28,288 bases of DNA from a virus, in the IMG/VR virus record IMGVR_UViG_3300000117_000067, positions 1 through 28,288 of that record; one strand, given 5' to 3'. Both the position numbers and the translations under genes were made by a program. This document shows positions 13,945 through 21,129 of this stretch, one piece after another. Within the stretch, counting starts at the first letter, position 1; every line of letters begins with the position of its first letter. The notes under the pieces were generated by a model that was given only the letters and a program-made list of their open reading frames with translations, was not told where the DNA came from and made no database searches.

Positions 13945-14520
13945 ATGAAAAGAAAGATAATGATAATAGGTGCAGGTGGTATAGGTAGTATGTTAATACA
14001 TAATTTAGAAAGGTTAGGTATTTATGACATAACTGTTTTTGATGATGATAAGGTAGAAAAAAAGAATTTAACTTATCAACATTATAATGAAAGCCACTTA
14101 GGAGAAAATAAAGCAGAAGCAATTAGTAGTCAGTTTAATGGTATTAAAGCCGAACCGTATTTAGTTTTAGTACCAAAACAGTTGAAAGGTTATGACCTAG
14201 TTATTTGTTGTGCAGATAATTTAGATGTAAGACGCTTGCTTTATAGGCAAGGTACAGGTGATGATGCTAACGTGAAGTGGTTAGATTTACGCGCACAAGG
14301 CAGAAATGCTACGCTAATATCATATATGCTTAATCCTAATTTAGTGGATACTGTATTAACAGGGGAAGAAGGTTCTTTTTCCTGTCAAGCACAATCTTGG
14401 GATGGCTCTGCTAAAGGTGTTAATATGATGAATAATGTAATCGCTTCTATTGCTGCTCAATGGATTCAGAAATGGTTCAATAAGCAGGAAGTAACTGCAA
14501 GTATGGTGTTTAATATATGA
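13945..14520 (+). CDS. ThiF/E1-like adenylating enzyme
   Basis: ATG 13945 has AAGGAGAG upstream. 191 aa, a minimal E1 Rossmann domain. Nucleotide site IIGAGGIGS (7-15); acidic loop FDDDKVEKKNL (32-42) then YQHYNESHLGENKAEA, equivalent to the E1 D-x-D-x-V..NL.RQ...D.G..K signature, though the usual Arg of RQ is Tyr44. CCADNLDVRR (88-97) is the CxD/D-N-x-x-R segment. C147 (GSFSCQ) is a possible thioester cysteine. Such enzymes adenylate the C-terminal Gly of a beta-grasp protein. Coupled by ATGA to the next gene. The activity is well supported by motifs; the partner is inferred from neighbours. Confidence 0.85.
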   Translation: MKRKIMIIGAGGIGSMLIHNLERLGIYDITVFDDDKVEKKNLTYQHYNESHLGENKAEAISSQFNGIKAEPYLVLVPKQLKGYDLVICCADNLDVRRLLYRQGTGDDANVKWLDLRAQGRNATLISYMLNPNLVDTVLTGEEGSFSCQAQSWDGSAKGVNMMNNVIASIAAQWIQKWFNKQEVTASMVFNI

Positions 14521-14759
14521 CCGATAAAGTTGATGACGATTTAGAATTATCAGATGAGGAGATAGGTGAAATAATAAGTATTATTTCTAAGGATGGGATT
14601 TATCTTAGGTCTGAAATAGTTAGAGTTTGTTGTCATGTTTGTGGTGAAGAGTTTATAGGAACAAAAAGACACGCAGGAGGTTTTCTAAGTGGACATCAAG
14701 TATATCATGAGTCTATTATTAAAGAGAGTATTAGAGCATCCCAACAAGGAGGGGTCTGA
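14517..14759 (+). CDS. C2H2 zinc-finger protein, 80 aa
   Basis: ATGA overlap with the E1-like gene. N-terminal acidic helix (LSDEEIGEIISIIS), then CHVCGEEFIG...FLSGHQVYH giving C39, C42, H60, H64, a classical C2H2 finger with a slightly long middle. It may bind DNA or act as an adaptor. It ends with AAGGAGGGG, the ribosome site of the next gene. Confidence 0.65.
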   Translation: MTDKVDDDLELSDEEIGEIISIISKDGIYLRSEIVRVCCHVCGEEFIGTKRHAGGFLSGHQVYHESIIKESIRASQQGGV

Positions 14760-14760
14760 T

Positions 14761-15057
14761 ATAGGATTAGAGGATTGGAAGCCCTCTAGCGATAGTAAAG
14801 CATCAGAAATTGATGTAGTTAATGTTGTGTCAAATTGGACTAATGAATATCCAACAGAGTTTGGTATGACTAGTTTCCTAAGAGACAAGATATTTGCTGT
14901 ATCTAATACAGGTAAGAGTGTGTTAGTACATATGATGAATGGTCAAACATTTACAATAACTATTAAAAATAGCCCTATTCCTTTTTTTAAGGATGATAGG
15001 CTTACTAATGAAATTGTAATCAAAGAATTAAAAGGTGAGAAAAATGAAAAAAAATAA
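14761..15057 (+). CDS. Hypothetical protein, about 98 aa, apparent ATA start
   Basis: The frame is open from 14689, but upstream ATG/GTG codons lie inside the previous gene and lack ribosome sites. The only good Shine-Dalgarno (AAGGAGGGG) points to an ATA at 14761, one base after the preceding TGA. From there the protein begins GLEDWKPSSDSKASEID and continues with beta-rich sequence (KSVLVHMMNGQTFTITI). No domain recognised. If ATA is not used, ATG 14707 is the alternative. Confidence 0.55.
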   Translation: MGLEDWKPSSDSKASEIDVVNVVSNWTNEYPTEFGMTSFLRDKIFAVSNTGKSVLVHMMNGQTFTITIKNSPIPFFKDDRLTNEIVIKELKGEKNEKK

Positions 15058-15415
15058 AGTTAAGAAAGGAAAATGGGATGAGCATGAAGTAAAGTTACTT
15101 TGTGTTTGTTTGGATGAAGGTTTGGATGTTGAAGAAACAGTATTACGATTTGATGGTACTAGGACTTCTGCACAAATTAAAAGTAAAATTTCATCCAAAG
15201 CAATAAGAGAGCGTCATGTTGATTTAGATATAGAAGAGATGCATGAGGACTTGGTTAAAGAAGAAGAAATGGAAGAACATCTAGAAAAGGTAAAAGATGT
15301 TCTCGATGAGAAAATAGCAGAAGTTAAGAAAACTAACAATAAAATGGTGTTTAGATTAGTTCTAATTACAGCAGTAATTGTTGGAGTATTAATACAAACA
15401 GGGGTAATAGAATGA
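15044..15415 (+). CDS. Myb/SANT-like protein with C-terminal membrane helix
   Basis: ATG 15044 has AAAGGTGAG upstream. 123 aa. Basic start (KKNKVKKGKWDEHE), then a Myb/SANT-like helix-turn-helix (WDEHEVKLLCVCLDEGLDVEE, SAQIKSKIS) over residues 10-50. Residues 60-97 are acidic and heptad-like. Residues 101-119 form one hydrophobic transmembrane segment (MVFRLVLITAVIVGVLIQTG). A DNA-binding-like head on a membrane anchor could tether DNA or a complex to the membrane. The Myb-like call is by pattern only. ATGA-coupled to the JAMM gene. Confidence 0.55.
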   Translation: MKKNKVKKGKWDEHEVKLLCVCLDEGLDVEETVLRFDGTRTSAQIKSKISSKAIRERHVDLDIEEMHEDLVKEEEMEEHLEKVKDVLDEKIAEVKKTNNKMVFRLVLITAVIVGVLIQTGVIE

Positions 15416-15969
15416 AGATAAAGAATAGTGAAGAAGAATATGATGAGAATGATAGATTATATGCGAATATAATGGAAAAAGTGGTTAAAGATAACGAATG
15501 GAAAAAACCTATTAGAGAATTATGGGAAGTATGTTCTGATAGTATGGAATGGGTGTATCCTGATTTTGGTACAGAAGCATTCCTGAGTCAAATATACAAA
15601 CAATCTATTGAGCATTTTGATATTCCTAGAGAAGTTCAAGTGTTAGTAGATGCTAATAATAATCTATTCATGAGTGTTGGGACACCGGGGTTTGTATCTT
15701 TTGCAAATCAAGATGATGAGTTATATGGTAGTGAAGAACCAATGAAATTACCTATTAAATGTTGGATTCATACTCATCCTAATATGTCAGCATATTTCAG
15801 TGGAACTGATTGGAATACTGTTGATACTTGGAAAGGTAATTTAGATAGTGCAATTGTTTTAGGTCAAGGTGAAGTGTGGGCTTATGATTGTAAAACTGAA
15901 ATAGGTAAGCACGTATCATTTATTAAGACCAATAGTGGTAGGTATTCTGTAACGGAAGGTGAGGAGTGA
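15412..15969 (+). CDS. JAMM/MPN+ (JAB) metalloprotease
   Basis: 185 aa, coupled by ATGA to the gene before it. The zinc-binding JAMM signature H-x-H-x7-S-x2-D is complete: H120, H122, S130, D133 (IHTHPNMSAYFSGTDW). It follows a beta-rich core (VQVLVDANNNLFMSVG). These enzymes cleave isopeptide or peptide bonds after the Gly-Gly of ubiquitin-like proteins, trimming precursors or removing modifiers. The N-terminal 60 residues are an acidic helical extension. With the ubiquitin-like and E1-like genes in the same operon, it is the likely processing/deconjugating enzyme. A phage-tail-type role is another known use of JAB domains, but no tail genes are nearby. Confidence 0.88.
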   Translation: MKIKNSEEEYDENDRLYANIMEKVVKDNEWKKPIRELWEVCSDSMEWVYPDFGTEAFLSQIYKQSIEHFDIPREVQVLVDANNNLFMSVGTPGFVSFANQDDELYGSEEPMKLPIKCWIHTHPNMSAYFSGTDWNTVDTWKGNLDSAIVLGQGEVWAYDCKTEIGKHVSFIKTNSGRYSVTEGEE

Positions 15970-16454
15970 TGGATATTCTTAATTCAAGACAAACTACATT
16001 AAGAGAATTTGGATTAGTATTTCTAATGACATTTATGTTAGCAGGGTGTACTATACCATCCCCCGAAGAAGTATTTGCAGAGGAAGAAGAATGTGTAAAG
16101 GAGTGGTCTATGATGAATGGTTCATTCACATATTTAATCAATGATTTGAATAACTCAACACAAGAAACAGTGGTGTTAGATTTTAACACAACTCACGGTC
16201 TAATTGAATTAGATTATTTCTATTACAACTTGACTCATCTGAGTTTTGATATCATAAATAATACTGTAATATTTAATAATTTTACTTTTAATGCAGAAGG
16301 TTATGTACAACAAGGGACTCATTTATGGTCTAATGGTTATGCACCTCAATTTGGTAATGCTACCTTAGTATTCCCTGTATTTCCTTTTGACGTAACCGTT
16401 GAATATGAAGTTAAATATAGAGTATGGAATGGTAGAGAATGCAGCCGACAGTAA
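15969..16454 (+). CDS. Secreted lipoprotein rich in N-glycosylation sequons
   Basis: ATG 15969 (a GTG just upstream is possible). The N-terminus has a signal sequence (LREFGLVFLMTFMLAGC) with a lipobox-like LAGC at C27. The mature part is beta-rich and has seven N-x-S/T sequons in about 130 residues (NGS, NST, NTT, NLT, NNT, NFT, NAT), which archaea can glycosylate outside the cell. It is therefore probably displayed on the cell surface and may act in superinfection exclusion or surface modification; that is inference. It overlaps the next gene. Confidence 0.65.
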   Translation: MDILNSRQTTLREFGLVFLMTFMLAGCTIPSPEEVFAEEEECVKEWSMMNGSFTYLINDLNNSTQETVVLDFNTTHGLIELDYFYYNLTHLSFDIINNTVIFNNFTFNAEGYVQQGTHLWSNGYAPQFGNATLVFPVFPFDVTVEYEVKYRVWNGRECSRQ

Positions 16455-16840
16455 CCGTAACTTTCCCTGCCCCATTACCCGCAGAAATACCTTGCCCTAT
16501 TTGTGAAGGGAATAAGTGTAAAGTTTGTGACATGACAGGTAAACTACAATTAACAGTAGATGCCAAAGTCCCTATTCAAAGAGCGCACATAGTAAAGTTT
16601 GTAGCAGAAAATATGAGTAGTATGTCAACTCTATTAAACAAACAATATGGTTTAAGTCCTGAAATAGAAACAGAAGAGATGATTCAATATCAGGGCGGTG
16701 TGTATGAAGTTGTCAGGATTAGTAGTCTTGGTGGTGCAATGTGGATGGTGCATAGAGTGGATAAACTAGAATCCCCTAGATATTTTAAAACCTATAAAGA
16801 ATTAAAGACATTTAAGGGAGGATTAGCATATGAAGAATGA
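16439..16840 (+). CDS. DnaJ-type zinc-knuckle protein, 133 aa
   Basis: ATG 16439 lies inside the previous gene. Residues 19-30 form CPICEGNKCKVC, close to the C-x2-C-x-G repeats of DnaJ-like zinc domains. N-terminus has strands (TVTVTFPAPLP). The C-terminal part (YQGGVYEVVRISSLGGAMWMVHRVD) is beta-rich. It overlaps the PC4-like gene and may belong with the transcription factors that follow. Confidence 0.6.
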   Translation: MQPTVTVTFPAPLPAEIPCPICEGNKCKVCDMTGKLQLTVDAKVPIQRAHIVKFVAENMSSMSTLLNKQYGLSPEIETEEMIQYQGGVYEVVRISSLGGAMWMVHRVDKLESPRYFKTYKELKTFKGGLAYEE

Positions 16841-17072
16841 AAGAATCGTAGTAAGAATACCTAGAAATGCTACGTCAGAATTACTTGTGGTAACAGGTAA
16901 TTATTGGAATATTGATGTGTTGGATATTCGATGGTATGATAATGGTAAACCTACCAAAAAAGGTGTTAGAATGAATATAGACGAAGCCGAGTCTCTAAAT
17001 AAGGCATTAAGGAGAGCATTAAATGATAATATCAATAAGAAAACTAAAGAAAGAATTGAAGAAGAGACTTAG
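16830..17072 (+). CDS. PC4-like single-strand-DNA-binding transcription coactivator
   Basis: 80 aa from ATG 16830 with AAGGGAGG upstream. The core matches the PC4/YdbC family: strands VVRIPRN and ELLVVTG, then VLDIRWYDNGKPTKKGVRM (30-48), the family's DIRxWY...G-K-KG signature, followed by the helix DEAESLNKALRRAL. PC4-type proteins bind single-stranded DNA as dimers and help transcription or replication. Basic and acidic C-terminal tail. It overlaps the histone-fold gene by 50 bases, so the two are likely made together. Confidence 0.65.
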   Translation: MKNERIVVRIPRNATSELLVVTGNYWNIDVLDIRWYDNGKPTKKGVRMNIDEAESLNKALRRALNDNINKKTKERIEEET

Positions 17073-17256
17073 AACAGGAACATACATCAGTGCAGATATC
17101 TATCCTATTATGGATAAGTATATGAGATTTAGTTTAAATGAACTAAATTTAGAAATTGATAACATATATACTGAAAGTGGCGATAGAAAAGTTACTACTA
17201 TTCATGTAGAAAAGGCAATGTTGAATTTGCTTTTATCTAAAACAGAGGAGGAATAG
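17023..17256 (+). CDS. Small histone-fold protein, 77 aa
   Basis: ATG 17023 has AAGGAGAGC upstream. The size and layout match archaeal histones: short basic helix 1 (IRKLKKELKKRL), loop plus strand then long helix 2 beginning ISADIYPIMDKYM (22-34) and continuing SLNELNLEIDNIYTES, and loop 2/helix 3 with GDRKVTTIHVEKAMLNLL (53-70). The RKVTTIHVEKA segment corresponds to the RKT-x-x-x-D-x-x-A of histones. It could compact viral DNA or pair with a second histone-fold protein (19101). No database check was possible. Ends in TEEE encoded over a GAGGAGGAA ribosome site. Confidence 0.6.
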   Translation: MIISIRKLKKELKKRLRTGTYISADIYPIMDKYMRFSLNELNLEIDNIYTESGDRKVTTIHVEKAMLNLLLSKTEEE

Positions 17257-17258
17257 TT

Positions 17259-17360
17259 ATGGATAAAGAAAGAAGAGAGAATATGAAAATACTCATGGAA
17301 CTTATGAATAGAAATAAGAAACATGATGTAGAAAGATTAGCAAGAATGGAGGAAGAATAA
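17259..17360 (+). CDS. Charged helical micropeptide, 33 aa
   Basis: ATG 17259 has GAGGAGGAATAG upstream. The whole product is one charged helix (ERRENMKILMELMNRNKKH) ending MEEE. Its TAA shares an A with the next ATG. Strong ribosome sites at both ends support translation. Confidence 0.45.
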   Translation: MDKERRENMKILMELMNRNKKHDVERLARMEEE

Positions 17361-17440
17361 TGAAATGGTGTCCGTGTTTAGTGGATTCAACATTATATGC
17401 AAATATTAAATGCCCAATACATGATAAGGAGGAAGAATAA
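17360..17440 (+). CDS. Cys/His micropeptide, 26 aa
   Basis: ATG 17360 overlaps the preceding stop with GGAGGAAGAA upstream. MKWCPC and KCPIH give Cys3His, enough for a tiny zinc knuckle. The stop overlaps the ligase start, and the ending KEEE comes from the ligase ribosome site. Confidence 0.4.
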   Translation: MKWCPCLVDSTLYANIKCPIHDKEEE

Positions 17441-19089
17441 TGTACACTATTCAAACAGGTAGTTTGAGTAACTTTGCTAATGTTTGTGAGATACTTGAGT
17501 TCCAAACACCTAATGAAAAGGCAAAAACTATCTCTGATAATCTAAGTGCATTTAAGTCTAAACCATTGGTGATGCAAGTGTTTTCATTATCGTATCCTAC
17601 CAACAACATTGGTAATATTAAAGCAGTATCTTGGATTGCTTCTGCATTAGGTTTGTTCGATGATGAAGTTAAATCTGCTGCTAAAATGTGGGGAGATTTA
17701 GGAGAAGGTCTATATCAAATGTATGAAGGTGAGAATAATCATTCTGATATTACATTTGGAGAGTTTTATTCTTTATTACTTTTAGATTGTTCTTCTATTA
17801 GTAATTCTTCATATGAAACATTTGCTTCTGCACTTAGACAAATGTCTGCTTTAGAATTAAAATGGTTTGTAAGGTATTGGCTAAGAAAACCTAGAAATGG
17901 TGTGAACAATAAGATACCTTTGAAAGCATTGGCTTTGCATTATAGAAGTAATGATACTACTATATACAAATATGCTCAATATAATTCAGCAAGTGAAATT
18001 TGTTCTAGTCTAGAGTTAGGTCAAACTCCTGAGTGCAGATTATCTCACGGGCAATTCGTACAACCTATGTTAGCGAAGGCACGTAAAGGTAAAGAAAGAC
18101 CTGATAATTATTATGTAGATGCTAAGTATGATGGAAATAGATATCAGATACATAAGAGTCAAGATTTATCTGTAATAATCTTTAATCGCAAAGGTAAAAT
18201 TGTAACTGAGCAATTTCCTGATGTTGAAGACCAAATGTTAGAACTAGAAGTGGATGATTTCATAATTGACACCGAAATATATCCAATCAATATAGATGGT
18301 ACACCTGCACCCCACAAGAAGATGGGTAAGAGAGTTCATAAATTAGATAAAGAAGAAGCAGTAAGAGAATGCCCTGTTAAAATGGTAGCGTTTGATATAC
18401 TATATTGGAAAAATGTAAGTTTCTTGGATTTAAATTTTAAAGATAGATTAGAAAGATTGTCGTGGTTATTACCAAAGGATTTGATAGCGAAAGGTTTTGA
18501 TAATCAAACAATAGAGGGTGCATATAATACTGCAATTAGTTTAGGTTTTGAAGGTATAATGATAAAGGATTTGGATATGGTATATCAAGCAGGTAAAAGA
18601 AGTAATGCTTGGTTAAAATATAAACCTGCTAGAATAAGTTTAGATGTTGTAATAACAAGTGCGACCTATGGTACAGGAGATAGGTCAGATGTATTTGGTT
18701 CTTTTGGTATATCTTTAAGGAATATTGCTTATCATAAAGCCCCTAGAAAAAATATGCCTGAAAGCATACCTCATGGTGGTGATAAAATATTGGTAAATAT
18801 GACAGGTATGAAAGGTAAAGAATATGTTTCTATTGGTTCTGTTGGTACAGGACTTTCTAGATTGGATTTGTTAAACTTAACAACAGACTTGAAGAAGAAT
18901 GTATCTTCATATGAAAAAGGAGTATTTACTTTCTTACCGAGAATAGTACTAGAAGTAACTGCTGATTTGGTAACACAAGATGCTGATGGTAACTATGGTC
19001 TTAGATTTCCTAGAGTAGTTAGGATAAGGGATGATAAGTTTGCTAAAGATATAGATACACTTCAAAATGCACAGAGGATGATACTTTGA
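17440..19089 (+). CDS. lig: ATP-dependent DNA ligase
   Basis: 549 aa, close to archaeal Lig1. ATG 17440 overlaps the previous stop, and GGAGGAAGAA precedes it. An N-terminal helical DNA-binding domain (1-200) is followed by the adenylation domain with nucleophile motif I KYDGNR (K229), FDILYW (318-323), FEGIMIKDL (370-378) and WLKYKP (391-396). The OB-fold domain then contains GFG-like turn DVFGSFGISL and ends with RFPRVVRIRDDK, the usual motif VI region. It seals nicks in viral DNA using ATP. All motifs appear intact. Confidence 0.92.
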   Translation: MYTIQTGSLSNFANVCEILEFQTPNEKAKTISDNLSAFKSKPLVMQVFSLSYPTNNIGNIKAVSWIASALGLFDDEVKSAAKMWGDLGEGLYQMYEGENNHSDITFGEFYSLLLLDCSSISNSSYETFASALRQMSALELKWFVRYWLRKPRNGVNNKIPLKALALHYRSNDTTIYKYAQYNSASEICSSLELGQTPECRLSHGQFVQPMLAKARKGKERPDNYYVDAKYDGNRYQIHKSQDLSVIIFNRKGKIVTEQFPDVEDQMLELEVDDFIIDTEIYPINIDGTPAPHKKMGKRVHKLDKEEAVRECPVKMVAFDILYWKNVSFLDLNFKDRLERLSWLLPKDLIAKGFDNQTIEGAYNTAISLGFEGIMIKDLDMVYQAGKRSNAWLKYKPARISLDVVITSATYGTGDRSDVFGSFGISLRNIAYHKAPRKNMPESIPHGGDKILVNMTGMKGKEYVSIGSVGTGLSRLDLLNLTTDLKKNVSSYEKGVFTFLPRIVLEVTADLVTQDADGNYGLRFPRVVRIRDDKFAKDIDTLQNAQRMIL

Positions 19090-19100
19090 TTGGTGTAGAT

Positions 19101-19574
19101 ATGATGACTATAATTGATGACTACCCATATAGATGTATTAGGGTTTATCAAAATATAGCAGTATTACAGCCAGTTGGTAATCCAAAGAGAACTATTGAAG
19201 TTGATATTGATACCTGCCCGTATATAGATTCTGAATCAAAGAAACTAATTACACCCAATAAGGAATTAGTAATTAAAGCAAAGGTTAAGAAACAAAAAAG
19301 ACATAAAGCGAAGACTATTGATATAATGAAAATTATAAAAGATGAAGTTGATATGTCAATATCTAGGGATTTAGTTTATTTTGTACGTGACCATATTGAA
19401 ACCCTTATTGCTAACTTAGCACTTGAGGCTCAAAACAATGTAATTAGAAACGGTGATAAGCGACTAGCACCTAGACATTGGTACTGGTTGGAAGTCCCAA
19501 TACACGGCACACAACATATCGTGCGAGAACAAGATGAAATTGCATCGGAAATAAAAGAGAATTATTGGGAGTGA
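19101..19574 (+). CDS. Histone-fold protein with extra N-terminal domain, 157 aa
   Basis: ATG 19101 is chosen with GGTG five bases upstream; a TTG at 19086 overlapping the ligase stop is an alternative. Residues 1-65 form a beta-rich domain (RCIRVYQNIAVLQPVG, ELVIKAKVKKQK). Residues 71-128 fit a histone fold: helix 1 TIDIMKIIKDEV (compare the IGRIIKDAG of HMf), SISRDLVYFVRDHIETLIANLALEAQ as helix 2, and loop 2/helix 3 NGDKRLAPRHW, matching the GRKT.KAEDI position. The tail is acidic. A longer histone-fold protein may pair with the 77 aa one or act as a regulator. Confidence 0.6.
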   Translation: MMTIIDDYPYRCIRVYQNIAVLQPVGNPKRTIEVDIDTCPYIDSESKKLITPNKELVIKAKVKKQKRHKAKTIDIMKIIKDEVDMSISRDLVYFVRDHIETLIANLALEAQNNVIRNGDKRLAPRHWYWLEVPIHGTQHIVREQDEIASEIKENYWE

Positions 19575-19578
19575 TATC

Positions 19579-19977
19579 ATGTTTAACCGAAGCCAACTTG
19601 AAGGTATATTATTATCACATCCTAAATGTGAAATTAATGTGTCTAGAGATAAAGAAACATACATTGGGTATAGAGTTAGGCTAAAGGTTAGTTTTAGGGG
19701 TAAGAATGAGTTCCTATTGGGTATTCAGCGCACTCTTTTACAGCATGAGATAGTTGCTAAGTATAAAGAAGAAGAACACAAGACAAGACCTAGACCAATA
19801 TTAACTATAACAGGTAAAAAAAATCTATGGAACTTATGTAATATTGTTCCCGACAATTTACCTACTGCTAAAGGAGAATGGGAAACTTTCAAACAGGCAG
19901 TAATAATAGTTGATTCAAATCGACAACACACTGAAAAAGGTCTAGATGAAATCTTAGCATTAAAAGGGGTAATATGA
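19579..19977 (+). CDS. Possible degenerate LAGLIDADG-like domain protein, 132 aa
   Basis: ATG 19579 lies just after the previous stop. The layout resembles a single LAGLIDADG homing-endonuclease domain: helix RSQLEGILLSHPKCEINV, then strands (YIGYRVRLKVSFRG), a helix (FLLGIQRTLLQ), strand PILTITG, and NLWNLCNIVPDN...WETF. The acidic residues of the catalytic motif are not evident (LEGILLSHPK where LAGLIDADG would be), so any nuclease activity is doubtful. It may be a domesticated DNA-binding form. Confidence 0.4.
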   Translation: MFNRSQLEGILLSHPKCEINVSRDKETYIGYRVRLKVSFRGKNEFLLGIQRTLLQHEIVAKYKEEEHKTRPRPILTITGKKNLWNLCNIVPDNLPTAKGEWETFKQAVIIVDSNRQHTEKGLDEILALKGVI

Positions 19978-20321
19978 TGAGATGCCACCGTTGTAATGTT
20001 TTTGAAGTTGAAGAAAATCAGTTATGTAGCACTTGTAAAATTGCTGTAAACTTTTTGAATGAACCTAAAGAACGTGCAACGGATGAGCAAATACTAGAAT
20101 CTTCTATGTTAATGAAAATGAAAGAAGGTTGTAGAGAGTGTGGTAGCAATGACTTTGGTTATAATGCCGGAGTATTAGAAGAAGGTAAACTAAAGTGGTT
20201 TATTATTCAAGTTAAGTGTCATAGTTGTGGTGCAGACTATGATGAAGCATTAGATGTGAGGATTAAAAATGAGTTTAATAAAAATGAAAAACAAGCAAAG
20301 ACCAATAATAATAGTAGGTAA
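19974..20321 (+). CDS. Double zinc-ribbon protein, 115 aa
   Basis: ATG 19974 overlaps the preceding TGA; a second ATG directly follows. Two Cys4 ribbons: C4, C7, C18, C21, and C53, C56 with C82, C85, the latter around a WFIIQVKC strand like TFIIS/RPB9 ribbons. A disordered Asn/Lys end overlaps the next gene. Probably a nucleic-acid or polymerase binder; the role is unknown. Confidence 0.6.
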   Translation: MMRCHRCNVFEVEENQLCSTCKIAVNFLNEPKERATDEQILESSMLMKMKEGCRECGSNDFGYNAGVLEEGKLKWFIIQVKCHSCGADYDEALDVRIKNEFNKNEKQAKTNNNSR

Positions 20322-21129
20322 ATCAAATAGGAATTGTATAGATAAGGCGTTAGAACTTTTATCTAGTTCTGATAATCCTATTATACGATATGCAGATGAA
20401 TATGATATAGAAGATAATTATTCTCTTCCTAGAAATAGGGGTCTAATTATTAGAGAAGTTAACATTAAACCTAAGACGGATTTGATAATCAAATCTATCC
20501 TAGAGTATAGAGGGACTGTTATATTAACATCATCTAACCAAAAAGATGTTCCCAAACCCATACTTAAGTTAGTGAAGTTGACTAGGGCTACATCTGATTC
20601 AGAAGATATATTGAACATAAAGAAAATATCACCTAGAAGTAATCCACCAAAAGAATATGATTTAGATATTTTTAAGATTATGATGGACTATTTGAAGAAT
20701 CCTGATAGAGAAGATGTATTAGAGATTCTTAAAATAAACAAACCATCTGATACTCAACTATTAAGTTGGTTAGCACAAAATGTACATCCTAACAAATTAA
20801 TGTATATTGATTCAGAAGTAAAAAGGAAATGGTCATCAGATTATTTCTATGAGTTATTGGCATATTCACATGAAGGAAAAACTCATGGTAAATTGGTTAT
20901 GCCTAAGAGAAGACCGCAAAGTGAAATGCGGGATATATGTAGAAGATTAAAATTAAAGAGAGAGCAACAGCATCTACTAAAACATTTATTAGAAGATGAT
21001 GAATTTAGAAAATATGCTAAGTCTAGATTAGATAATAGACAATGCAGACTCCTAAAATTAGGAGAAAAAAAGAAAATAAAAACAAAGCAACCAACGGTTG
21101 TTACAACAACATTGGATAAGTGGTTATAA
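20269..21129 (+). CDS. Clamp-loader large-subunit-like protein with degenerate ATPase and PIP-like tail
   Basis: 286 aa; ATG 20269 has GAGG upstream. The start PIIIVGKSN (12-20) looks like an AAA+ first strand with a broken Walker A. TVILTSSNQKD (83-93) matches the sensor 1 strand, and LLSWLAQNV (164-172) fits the W-x-x-x-N of RFC subunits. The C-terminus has basic helices and ends VTTTLDKWL, similar to the PCNA-binding box (Q-x-x-L-x-x-W-F/L) at the end of archaeal RFC-L, though Gln is Thr. Located just before RFC-S. It probably completes the clamp loader without hydrolysing ATP. Confidence 0.55.
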   Translation: MSLIKMKNKQRPIIIVGKSNRNCIDKALELLSSSDNPIIRYADEYDIEDNYSLPRNRGLIIREVNIKPKTDLIIKSILEYRGTVILTSSNQKDVPKPILKLVKLTRATSDSEDILNIKKISPRSNPPKEYDLDIFKIMMDYLKNPDREDVLEILKINKPSDTQLLSWLAQNVHPNKLMYIDSEVKRKWSSDYFYELLAYSHEGKTHGKLVMPKRRPQSEMRDICRRLKLKREQQHLLKHLLEDDEFRKYAKSRLDNRQCRLLKLGEKKKIKTKQPTVVTTTLDKWL

